Both the position numbers and the translations under genes were made by a program. Below, piece after piece: positions 14,446 to 21,279 of a DNA stretch of 25,684 bases. The notes beneath the pieces were generated by a model. The model searched no databases, was not told the DNA's origin, and was given only the letters and a program-made list of their open reading frames with translations. The stretch lies in the NCBI GenBank assembly GCA_039715055.1, contig JBDLID010000035.1:1-25684 (forward strand). Reading direction: 5' to 3'. This DNA comes from JBDLID01 sp039715055 (GTDB taxonomy: Bacteria; Desulfobacterota; Desulfobulbia; Desulfobulbales; Desulfocapsaceae). The number at the start of each line of letters is the position of its first letter. The first letter of the stretch is position 1.

Positions 14446-14477
14446 TTTGCCGGGCTCCTTCAGCGGAGCCCGGCAAA
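14446..14477 (+). terminator. Strong hairpin ending the signalling cluster
   Basis: TTTGCCGGGCTCC (14446-14458) and GGAGCCCGGCAAA (14465-14477) form a perfect 13-bp stem with a 6-base loop, 8 bp after the transporter stop codon. The T-tract after it is poor, so termination may be partial or Rho-assisted, or it may protect the 3' end. Confidence 0.7.
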
Positions 14478-14531
14478 GTATCAATCGTATTATTTCTGGG
14501 AAGATCCCGTAAAACGGGGTAGTGTAATTTC

Positions 14532-15140
14532 ATGCATTGCCAACAACCACGGATCAGACTCCTGCTCTTCTCAATACTCCTTATTTCCCCTGTCCTGTCA
14601 GCCGCCAACGAGGACAAAATGGATGAGTCCGTACAGGAAACAGTTGTCATCAACAAGGTCGCCTACCCTGTACCTCCCCCCTGGCAGGGAAGAGAACTTG
14701 ACGCCAAAGAACCGCTGACTGCCCCACCCCTGGTCAGGATTCCGACCCACTTGAGTGCCGAGCAAGCCAAGCTCTATCTGCTGCCTGATGCCTGTACGGC
14801 CCTGATTGAAATGGGCGATGCCGCAGCCCTGGACGGCATCGAGTTAAAGGTTGATTCATCCTACCGGTCCGGTCGATACCAGAAAATCATCTTTACCCGC
14901 CTCATGGCTGAAGGCCGCACCTTTGACGACATCATCCGCTATGTCGCCCCTCCCGGATACTCTGAGCACATGTTAGGCACAGTGGTTGACTTTGCCCCGG
15001 GCAACTGGCGCTTTGCCGAAACTCCCGCCTATCAGTGGCTCAGAACCAATGCAAATCACTTCGGTTTCCATGAAACGCTGCCGGAAAGCTCACCAGACGG
15101 CATCCCCTGGGAGTCCTGGCACTGGCAATACAAGAAATAG
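14532..15140 (+). CDS. VanY/LdcB-type D-alanyl-D-alanine carboxypeptidase
   Basis: A 202-residue exported zinc peptidase of family M15B that trims peptidoglycan peptides. Residues 1-24 are a signal peptide (basic start, hydrophobic LLLFSILLISPVLSA, cleavage near SAA-NE). The catalytic domain has SSYRSGRYQ, the zinc-binding motif SEHMLGTVVDF (S-x-H-x-x-G-x-x-x-D) and ESWHW, where His is the third zinc ligand. The distal Glu upstream of WHW is probably the base. It is likely periplasmic. It stands alone after the cluster terminator. The ribosome site is poor, with GGGG about 12 bases from the ATG. A weak hairpin lies at 15171-15199. Confidence 0.87.
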   Translation: MHCQQPRIRLLLFSILLISPVLSAANEDKMDESVQETVVINKVAYPVPPPWQGRELDAKEPLTAPPLVRIPTHLSAEQAKLYLLPDACTALIEMGDAAALDGIELKVDSSYRSGRYQKIIFTRLMAEGRTFDDIIRYVAPPGYSEHMLGTVVDFAPGNWRFAETPAYQWLRTNANHFGFHETLPESSPDGIPWESWHWQYKK

Positions 15141-15170
15141 CTGCTCCCACACACTTGCGCAGCGGGCCCT

Positions 15171-15199
15171 GACGACATCGGATTTTTCAACCGGTCGTC
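15171..15199 (+). terminator. Weak hairpin after the carboxypeptidase gene
   Basis: GACGAC-AT-CGG pairs with CCGGTCGTC around an ATTTTTCAA loop with a 2-base bulge, about 30 bp after the stop codon. There is no T-tract. Nothing else was recognised in 15141-15428. Confidence 0.3.
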
Positions 15200-15428
15200 A
15201 AAATGACAATGAGTGCAACCTGAAAATATAACTAGGATCAAGCCCCACCTTGTCTTTTCCAAACTTGCCGCTGGATTCATCTCCAACGAAATGATATAAA
15301 TTACTACTTCAGATAGTTACAGATGGATATTCGGCATCTCTACTCTTCCTTTTTTCACCTCAAGCTTCAACAAGGTACCATCAGCTTAGCAACCCCATAT
15401 CCACTCAAATCATTTAGCGGACAAACAG

Positions 15429-16514
15429 TTGGAACTAAATAAGATTATACAAAATTATTTCAACAGTGGCTGGGATTTTCCAGAAGACGAGTTCCATATC
15501 AGGTGCCGCTACAACATGGTGAATTGTGGTCTCATCGTTGCTTATGCAGGGATTGTCCTGGGATTAATTTATAATATCCGTAGCGCCAACATGGTTCTGG
15601 TCTATTTAGAACTTGCCCTGTTTCCAATACTTACCCTGCTTGTTCTGCTGCTACGAAAAAAAAGATCCTATTTTGACAATGTAACAACAGTCATGGTTAC
15701 TGTCACCCTTGTCTTTTTTGACCTCCTGATTGTCTTCAGCAGACCCGAAGACCTGAAATTTGTCTGGCTCTTTATCTATTCAACCCTGTTTATTTTTATC
15801 AAGGGAAATAAAATCGGCCTGGCAGGATTCGCAATAATGCTCCTTTCTCTGGTCCTTTTGAAGATTCAGCCGTTTATCCCTGTTTATTATTCAACCTCCC
15901 AGATCATTTATATCATATTTGTCGTCACCATACTCTGCTCAATAGTCATAACCTTTCAGCATGTAGTGGAAACCTCTCAGAAGCTCATCGTCAAACAGAA
16001 GCAACAGCTTGCCAAAGTTTCTGTAACAGACAGGCTTACCGGGATTTACAACAGGGCCAAGCTCGATGATATCCTGGAAAATGAAATTCACCGCTATAAA
16101 CGCTACAAACACGTATTGGGTTTAATACTGCTCGATATTGACCATTTTAAAGATGTTAACGACACCTATGGTCACCAGGTGGGCGACAAGGTGCTTGCGG
16201 AACTGGCCGTTATACTGAAAACACATTGCAGGGAAACAGATTATGTGGGTCGCTGGGGCGGAGAAGAATTTCTGTTCATTTGTCCTGAAACCGATCTGGA
16301 TGGCATCTTTATACTGTCTGAAACGATCCGCTACTCGGTAGAATCGCATAAATTCTCAGTCATTGACAAACTGACTGTCAGCCTGGGGATAAGTGGTAGC
16401 GAAGAGAATGACACAGCAGATGCCCTGCTGAAAAGAGCCGACGATGCGCTCTATTATGCCAAAGGGTATGGGCGAAACCAGACCATTGTATTTGCCGACT
16501 CCTCTTCCCTGTAG
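15429..16514 (+). CDS. Membrane diguanylate cyclase (GGDEF)
   Basis: A 361-residue enzyme that makes cyclic di-GMP from two GTP. Residues about 30-190 form about six closely packed membrane helices without an obvious periplasmic domain, followed by a short coil (VVETSQKLIVKQKQQLAKVS). The GGDEF domain (about 200-355) has TDRLTGIYNR, LLDIDHFKDVNDTYGH and an active signature RWGGEEF (G277-F281). An inhibitory I-site, RETD (R268-D271), lies five residues before it, so product feedback is expected. The frame begins at TTG 15429; the first in-frame ATG would remove the N-terminal 29 residues and trim the first helix, so TTG is preferred with moderate confidence. A small GGAGA/TCTCC hairpin overlaps the end (16514-16528). 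Confidence 0.9.
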   Translation: MELNKIIQNYFNSGWDFPEDEFHIRCRYNMVNCGLIVAYAGIVLGLIYNIRSANMVLVYLELALFPILTLLVLLLRKKRSYFDNVTTVMVTVTLVFFDLLIVFSRPEDLKFVWLFIYSTLFIFIKGNKIGLAGFAIMLLSLVLLKIQPFIPVYYSTSQIIYIIFVVTILCSIVITFQHVVETSQKLIVKQKQQLAKVSVTDRLTGIYNRAKLDDILENEIHRYKRYKHVLGLILLDIDHFKDVNDTYGHQVGDKVLAELAVILKTHCRETDYVGRWGGEEFLFICPETDLDGIFILSETIRYSVESHKFSVIDKLTVSLGISGSEENDTADALLKRADDALYYAKGYGRNQTIVFADSSSL

Positions 16515-16730
16515 GAGAGTGTTTCTCCATTTCCGGCGACCGGCAGACAACCCTTCAAGGATACAACGCCAATAAAAACTGTCAGGCACCCGCAGGATCG
16601 CCCCGCCATCAATACAATTATATCAATACAAGGTCTTAACTGACAAACACAGAATCCATCCTTTTCGGCTTCCCGTTGCCCCTTCTCATGAATTAAATTC
16701 ACAAATCTGGTGTCATCAGGGTGCCAGCTA

Positions 16731-17126
16731 TTACCTGGACTGGCTGATAATCGTCTGACCGCTCAGGGTAAGATGGGTGATTTCTCCTGTTGTTTTTGAG
16801 ACCACACAGGTTCCCTTATTGACTGAAACACCGCCGCCTTCTTTTTTGATAAAAATAGCCACCGGCCGGGACCAGTAAAAGGTATGCTCTTTATCGTTTT
16901 GCACCCTCTTCCGGCAGTTCGGCACCTTGATCACCCCTTCAGGCTTCAGGCTCCTGTACTTTCTCTTGCATGTTTCCACCGCCTCGGCCCAGGCCACCCC
17001 TTCAGCGGGCGATTCCCTGAAAACCTCGTTGATCTGTTCGCGAAACATGGACACTGCCGACAAGAGCACAACAAGGCAGATAATCACAATCAGGTAACTC
17101 AGGCCGGTTTTGTATTTCTTTTTCAC
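16731..17126 (-). CDS. Hypothetical membrane-anchored protein (131 aa)
   Basis: The family is not recognised. The protein starts at GTG 17126 with a basic N-terminus (MKKKYKTGLSYL), then one hydrophobic helix at about residues 10-26 (LIVIICLVVLLSAVSMF). It is a single-pass anchor or uncleaved signal. The remaining roughly 105 residues would be periplasmic. They are basic and hold three Cys (one in VETCKRKY, one in VPNCRKRV, one in GTCVVS). A disulfide is possible. The strand pattern IFIKKEGGGVSVNKGTCVVSKTTGEITHLTL suggests a small beta domain. It is divergent from the barrel gene at 17400 and convergent with the diguanylate cyclase. Between 16529 and 16730 nothing was recognised. Confidence 0.6.
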   Translation of the reverse strand: MKKKYKTGLSYLIVIICLVVLLSAVSMFREQINEVFRESPAEGVAWAEAVETCKRKYRSLKPEGVIKVPNCRKRVQNDKEHTFYWSRPVAIFIKKEGGGVSVNKGTCVVSKTTGEITHLTLSGQTIISQSR

Positions 17127-17215
17127 GTTTTGTCCAATATCAACTCGTTGACAGCAACTGCCCTCAACACAAAAGCAAAAATCTCAAACAGACAGCCATT
17201 CTCTACTTTCAGTAT

Positions 17216-17232
17216 GTCAGACGCCATCTGAC
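17216..17232. promoter_or_regulatory. Palindrome in a divergent intergenic region
   Basis: GTCAGA (17216-17221) and TCTGAC (17227-17232) form a perfect 6-bp dyad with a 5-base spacer, between two divergent genes. TTTT follows on the plus strand, but no upstream plus-strand gene needs a terminator here. An operator is as likely as chance. Confidence 0.25.
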
Positions 17233-17399
17233 TTTTCCAGAAAAGATTCCCCCATTTTTACTATCATAGGGGCCCAGCATAACAACCATTGCTTGAAAAC
17301 AGATTCGCCCAGCGATATATATGCAGTAAAATCCCTGTTGCACAATGCAGTGCAGGGCTCTGCCCACAAACCCACAACAACCCGTCCTCAATCCGGCAC

Positions 17400-18251
17400 A
17401 TGCTGAGCAAACTCAACCATCCTGCAGGTATATTATGTATCTGCTTATTGGCATTGTTCAAGCCGGTGATCTCTTCCGCTGAACAATCGACCGACCAGAA
17501 TGAAGAGCTGGTCCACTGGGCCTACTCTGCCTTCCAGGGTTCCGGGATCTATTCTATCGATGGTGAAATCATCGGTATGCTGAACCTGCCTTTCTCCACA
17601 AGCTTTACCCCGGACAGCTCAAATGGAGCAGAACTGGAAATTCGTTATCCGCTGATTGTCGGATTTTATGACTTCGATGTCCGGGAACACGGCATCAATG
17701 ATTTTGATGAGAGGCTTGGCACAATCTCTTTTATGCCCGGCCTTCATTACCATCTCCCGCAGACAGCTGACTGGACAGTGACACCATTTGTTGATCTCGG
17801 TATCGGCCTGCCCATGGGTGAAGGCGAGCATGCATGGATCTATTCGGCTGGAGTCGAAAGCAGGTATACCTTTTATCTTAGTGAGTGGGAATTCAAACTG
17901 TCCAACCGACTTCGCTATGCCGGATACATACTCGATGACTCGCACCTGGCCGATGAATACAGCACCTTTGAGACCGTTATCGAATACCCTGTCCACACCC
18001 GGGCGATCCTGTTTAAGCGCCGGCTTGATATCACACCCCACCTCTTCAACCAGTTGTTTCTTGATGAAGTCGAACTGCAGCAACCGCTCGACAATCATGA
18101 ATCGCTGTCTGTTCAATGGGGAGCCGGGCTGACCATCGGGTTGACCAGTGAAAATGAGGATGCCCTGCTGCCCAAAATTCGCTGCGGTATCGGTTTTCGC
18201 TACGGCAACGGCCTCAAGGGCATCCACTTCCTTCTAGGCGAAACTTTTTGA
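17400..18251 (+). CDS. Putative outer-membrane beta-barrel protein
   Basis: A 283-residue exported protein. Residues 1-27 form a signal peptide (MLSKLNHPAGILCICLLALF, cleavage near SSA-EQ). The rest alternates polar and hydrophobic residues in amphipathic strands of about ten residues (YPLIVGFYDFDV, WTVTPFVDLGIGLP, SLSVQWGAGLTIGL, IRCGIGFRYGNGL). It ends in Phe (LLGETF), the usual BAM-recognition terminus. This points to a small beta barrel in the outer membrane; the function is unknown. The frame is open from 17289, but the ATG at 17400 places the signal peptide at the N-terminus and is preferred. It is convergent with the reductase gene, 17 bp away. Confidence 0.7.
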   Translation: MLSKLNHPAGILCICLLALFKPVISSAEQSTDQNEELVHWAYSAFQGSGIYSIDGEIIGMLNLPFSTSFTPDSSNGAELEIRYPLIVGFYDFDVREHGINDFDERLGTISFMPGLHYHLPQTADWTVTPFVDLGIGLPMGEGEHAWIYSAGVESRYTFYLSEWEFKLSNRLRYAGYILDDSHLADEYSTFETVIEYPVHTRAILFKRRLDITPHLFNQLFLDEVELQQPLDNHESLSVQWGAGLTIGLTSENEDALLPKIRCGIGFRYGNGLKGIHFLLGETF

Positions 18252-18268
18252 CCTGTCCCGACAGGCTC

Positions 18269-18859
18269 CTAGAGAATTTTCTGGCCAATCAGGTTTTCAC
18301 CCCGCGCCAGTTTACCCCCAAAATCATCGGCAAGGAGAAAGTGTCCCTCATTGGGGCCGGATGAACCGGGTAGCTGTACCGGTGCATCCACACCACCCAG
18401 CCAGTGCATCCCCAGAAATCTGGCTGTGGCCTCCATGGCCATCTGGACACCGCGTGATGAATGCATGGTGTTCAAACCGGAATGGGTAGAAACAATCGCC
18501 AGCCCCTTATCTCCAAGGCTTGATGAAAAATCGGGGTTCAGGGTATCCGACCAGCGGTCGAGAAATGTCTTCAGCCTGCCGGACACCTGGTACCAATAGA
18601 TCGGGGTGGCCAGCATGATGATATCAGCTCCGAACATCTTCTCCTTGAGCAATCCCATATCATCATTACCGGCTTTACTGAAATCATCCTGCAGAGCATC
18701 ACCGAAATAATCAGCCCACACGTCTGCCACCCTGTAATCATAGATGTTGACCATCTCCCAATGGGCTCCTTCTTTTTCCGCTGCCGCAAGAACCCGGTCA
18801 GCCAGGAGTCTGCTGTTACCCTCTTTATCAGGACTGCCGTGAATAGTAAAAATATTCAT
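18269..18859 (-). CDS. NADPH-dependent FMN reductase / flavodoxin-fold oxidoreductase
   Basis: A 196-residue cytosolic flavoprotein of the NADPH-dependent FMN reductase superfamily (iron-sulfur flavoprotein or WrbA-like relatives). IFTIHGSPDKEGNSRLLADR is the FMN phosphate loop. ATPIYWYQVSGRLKTFLDRW is the isoalloxazine-binding segment. No CxxCxxC cluster is present, so it is not a cluster-bearing member. Electron donor and acceptor are unknown; quinone, flavin or metal reduction is typical. A GTG lies two codons upstream, but the ATG at 18859 has GGAGG at 5 bases and is chosen. It has a promoter with an operator between its -35 and -10 elements, so induction by a stress or substrate is expected. 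A short hairpin repeat lies in its 5' leader. Confidence 0.85.
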   Translation of the reverse strand: MNIFTIHGSPDKEGNSRLLADRVLAAAEKEGAHWEMVNIYDYRVADVWADYFGDALQDDFSKAGNDDMGLLKEKMFGADIIMLATPIYWYQVSGRLKTFLDRWSDTLNPDFSSSLGDKGLAIVSTHSGLNTMHSSRGVQMAMEATARFLGMHWLGGVDAPVQLPGSSGPNEGHFLLADDFGGKLARGENLIGQKIL

Positions 18860-18902
18860 AAACACCTCCGTGCCGGATATTAAAATTTGGTAAATGACTA
18901 CC

Positions 18903-18934
18903 GGGTACCTTGAAATACTAATTTTTCAAGGTAG
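18903..18934. repeat. Minimal hairpin copy of the palindromic element (copy C)
   Basis: GGGTACCTTGAAATACTAAT runs straight into TTTTCAAGGTAG. The two terminal motifs are joined with only 8 bp between perfect arms TACCTTGAAA (18906-18915) and TTTCAAGGTA (18924-18933). This is the end-to-end remnant of the larger element with its interior lost, or the basic REP-like unit. It would be transcribed in the leader of the reductase gene. Confidence 0.68.
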
Positions 18935-18945
18935 TCTACCACTAA

Positions 18946-18974
18946 AACATTGCTACAATGTAGCACTATGTCAA
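18946..18974 (-). promoter_or_regulatory. Promoter with internal operator for the reductase gene
   Basis: On the minus strand TTGACA (18974-18969) is followed after 17 bp by AATGTT (18951-18946), a modest -10 match. A perfect palindrome TGCTACA-A-TGTAGCA (18951-18965) fills the spacer, so a repressor bound there would block RNA polymerase. Which regulator binds is unknown; no dedicated regulator gene is adjacent. Confidence 0.6.
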
Positions 18975-19137
18975 TGGCCAAACATCCCATCCAGCCCAAA
19001 GCGGTTATTCACCGCAGAGATTTCAACTGCGACTCACTCACACGGTGACTGTTGCAAAACAGCCGGTTACATGATAGTTGTCCTGTCATGGAATTATCCG
19101 GTACCAGCTCCCTATCCTCTTTTTGACCCATCAGACA

Positions 19138-20490
19138 ATGATCAGCTTACTGCTCAACAAAGAACTCCTTAACCCACTCATCTTTAACGAAGCCTACTAT
19201 CTCTCCCAAAACGAAGATCTGCAGGCCCTGGGCCTTAGCACCAAACGGTTGGCAAAACACTTTCTGAAGCATGGCCTGAATGAAGGCCGTAACAGTTCAC
19301 CGGTTTTCAACGCCGGATATTACCTGGAGAACAATCCGGACCTTGCCGCAGATTTGGGAAATGACCCGGCGACTGCGGCAAAACACTTCCTGCGCAAGGG
19401 AATAAAAGAGAACAGACCCACCTCCCCCCACTTTGACATCAGCCATTACTACCGGGTAAACAAGGACCTGCATGAGCGACTCGGCCGGGACTACGAAAAA
19501 CTCTACCATCACTTCATAGAGCACGGGCAGTACGAGGGCAGAAGATACAACTCCTTTGTTATGCCGGACTCAATTATGATCGAGCTGACCAACGCCTGCA
19601 ACCTCCACTGCGACACCTGTCCAAGGGAGTATGAGTTCGGCTCCCAGATGGAAATCGGCTCAATGGATACGGAAAAAGCGCTCGAATTGATCAGCGAGGT
19701 GACGGAGTTCGCTACGAGCATTAACCTGACAGGGCTGGGTGAAACTTTTCTTTATAAAAACCTGGAAAAACTGGTGGATACCATTGGTGACATGGACGGC
19801 GTGACAAGCTTTCTGTCAACCAATGGACAGACAGCAAACTGTTTGGAAATGACCGAGAAAATCAGCGACAAGGTCGACCTCATCCAGATCTCTGTTGACG
19901 GCACCGGTTCGGTCTATGAAAAGGTCCGCCACGGGGCCGACTTCAATGTTTTTTCAGCAAATGTTGGCAAAATGGCAGGAATCGTCAGGGATACGAAGAC
20001 CGAGATCATGCTCAACATGGTGACCTATCCGCAGAACTATGACGACATGAAAAATGTGGTTTCATTTGCCCATAAGGTGGGAATCAAACGACTGCACATC
20101 AACACCAGAAACCTGGTGACCATGCCAGAGGCCGACCTTACTGAATACCGGTTTTACAAAACCGACCAGTTTCTCAATGAGATGCAAAAGACCAGACAGC
20201 TCGGAAAAGAGCTCGACGTGGCAGTGACCACATTTTCAGCAGAACATGCCAGAAGCGATTACTGCGACCTGGTACTCACCGGCTACTACATCACCTGGAA
20301 TGGTTTCCTCGTTCCCTGCTGTGCCAAGCCCTTCCCCAAAGAGCTCCACTTCGGAAACGTTTTTGAAGAGGGTGCCGTCTCCTGTATTCAACGATTCCAG
20401 CAGAGTGAATTCCGCTCCCTGTGGGAACAGGAGAAAATCCCACCGTTCTGCGCCAGATGCCACATGGTCAACACCATGAAGGATCTATAA
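19138..20490 (+). CDS. Radical SAM/SPASM protein with three N-terminal YYLxxNPD repeats
   Basis: A 450-residue protein with two parts. Residues 16-135 hold three repeats of about 41 residues: FNEAYYLSQNEDL...HFLKHGLNEGR, FNAGYYLENNPDL...HFLRKGIKENR and FDISHYYRVNKDL...HFIEHGQYEGR. This repeat type is known from the N-termini of glycosyltransferases and other surface-polysaccharide proteins. Residues about 145-350 form a radical SAM core with the [4Fe-4S] motif CNLHCDTC (C154, C158, C161), GLGETFL and a TNGQ strand. The C-terminal part is a SPASM-type domain with Cys in DYCDL, VPCCAK and CARC, expected to bind extra clusters. The reaction and substrate are unknown. The ATG at 19138 is chosen over the open frame from 19078 because the repeats start soon after it; no ribosome site is evident. 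No peptide substrate gene is seen nearby. Confidence 0.82.
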   Translation: MISLLLNKELLNPLIFNEAYYLSQNEDLQALGLSTKRLAKHFLKHGLNEGRNSSPVFNAGYYLENNPDLAADLGNDPATAAKHFLRKGIKENRPTSPHFDISHYYRVNKDLHERLGRDYEKLYHHFIEHGQYEGRRYNSFVMPDSIMIELTNACNLHCDTCPREYEFGSQMEIGSMDTEKALELISEVTEFATSINLTGLGETFLYKNLEKLVDTIGDMDGVTSFLSTNGQTANCLEMTEKISDKVDLIQISVDGTGSVYEKVRHGADFNVFSANVGKMAGIVRDTKTEIMLNMVTYPQNYDDMKNVVSFAHKVGIKRLHINTRNLVTMPEADLTEYRFYKTDQFLNEMQKTRQLGKELDVAVTTFSAEHARSDYCDLVLTGYYITWNGFLVPCCAKPFPKELHFGNVFEEGAVSCIQRFQQSEFRSLWEQEKIPPFCARCHMVNTMKDL

Positions 20491-20673
20491 TAGCAGGGCA
20501 GCAGAAGCAGGTTACCGACCTGTGGTCCCGGAAATGGCCTGGTCATCACACCGTTTATCAACCAGATGGCTGCACTCAGACCTGCAACCGCCAGGACAGC
20601 GCGAACAATTCGTCCTCAGTTCCGAAGCCTGTTTTCGGGTGCCTCAACAGATGCTGCCTTTTCCATAATCTCT
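20491..20673. other. Intergenic region without a recognised gene
   Basis: The 183 bp between the convergent radical SAM and Moco-carrier-like genes hold no supported gene. A minus-strand frame encodes a short hydrophobic stretch (VAGLSAAIWLINGV) but is broken by an in-frame TGA and runs antisense into the radical SAM gene. No terminator was identified. Confidence 0.4.
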
Positions 20674-21135
20674 CTATTTACTATTGGTCAGCCGGAGCAG
20701 GCTCTTCACTGCATCATAAATTCGGGGGTCTCCGCTGGCTCTTGAACCAGCAACGTTCATTACCCTGACATTGTCGGTGGTGACCCACTTCTTAATCATG
20801 ACAGCGGCCTGTTTCCCACTGACCTTTTCCAGGTCAATGTGAAGCCACGGCCTGGAATGTTTTTCGGCAAGCCTTCTCGTCAAAGCTGTACCGCCAGTGA
20901 TTTTCCCATGGGAAATGATCAGCGTCCCGTCCGACTCGAGAATATTTTTTTCGGTTCGCTTCGCATAATTTTTTCCGGGCATCTCTTCAAGCTGGTACCT
21001 GACTGCAAGAGGTCCTTCCTCGGTAAGTCGCCCTTTGGGAATCCAGCCGCCATGAGGGATATCATGCTCAATGGCGAAATCGAGTGCCGCCCGGTCCGCG
21101 CCGGTCTGACCGCCTGATATGATTTTTACAAACAT
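20674..21135 (-). CDS. Molybdenum-cofactor-carrier-like (YpsA/Moco_carrier) protein
   Basis: A 153-residue cytosolic protein with the Rossmann-like fold of the putative molybdenum carrier family, related to the TIR/SLOG-like nucleotide-binding group. Signatures are IISGGQTGADRAALDFAI at the N-terminus, GGWIPKGRLTEEGPLAVRYQLEEM, and TLIISHGKITGGTALTRRLAEKH as the second glycine loop. The family includes a plastid-type protein that binds Moco, but most bacterial members are uncharacterised and may bind a nucleotide ligand instead. No Moco-synthesis gene is in the window. It is divergent from the hybrid kinase gene, 144 bp apart, and the ribosome site is weak. Confidence 0.85.
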   Translation of the reverse strand: MFVKIISGGQTGADRAALDFAIEHDIPHGGWIPKGRLTEEGPLAVRYQLEEMPGKNYAKRTEKNILESDGTLIISHGKITGGTALTRRLAEKHSRPWLHIDLEKVSGKQAAVMIKKWVTTDNVRVMNVAGSRASGDPRIYDAVKSLLRLTNSK

Positions 21136-21253
21136 TTTTTCTCAGAATCTCAAAATCAGCTGCTCCTGCAATACACCTGAAAATCAATTGATACATATAC
21201 AAGATACAACAGTGCCAAACGTGAACAAACTGTTTATTGCATGGGTTCGACCA

Positions 21254-21272
21254 AATTATCTGTCGGATAATT
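21254..21272 (+). promoter_or_regulatory. Palindrome just upstream of the hybrid kinase start
   Basis: AATTATC (21254-21260) and GATAATT (21266-21272) form a perfect 7-bp dyad with a 5-base spacer, ending 7 bp before the ATG at 21280. In RNA it would be a hairpin over the ribosome site; in DNA it could be an operator. Nothing else was identified between 21136 and 21253. Confidence 0.4.
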
Positions 21273-21279
21273 GCTCTCC

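Noticed and set aside
20395..20660. Minus-strand frame with a hydrophobic segment and an in-frame TGA, considered as a small selenoprotein or a broken membrane protein
   Set aside because: It runs antisense into the radical SAM gene, has no SECIS-like structure that could be recognised and no family match; a chance open frame is more likely.
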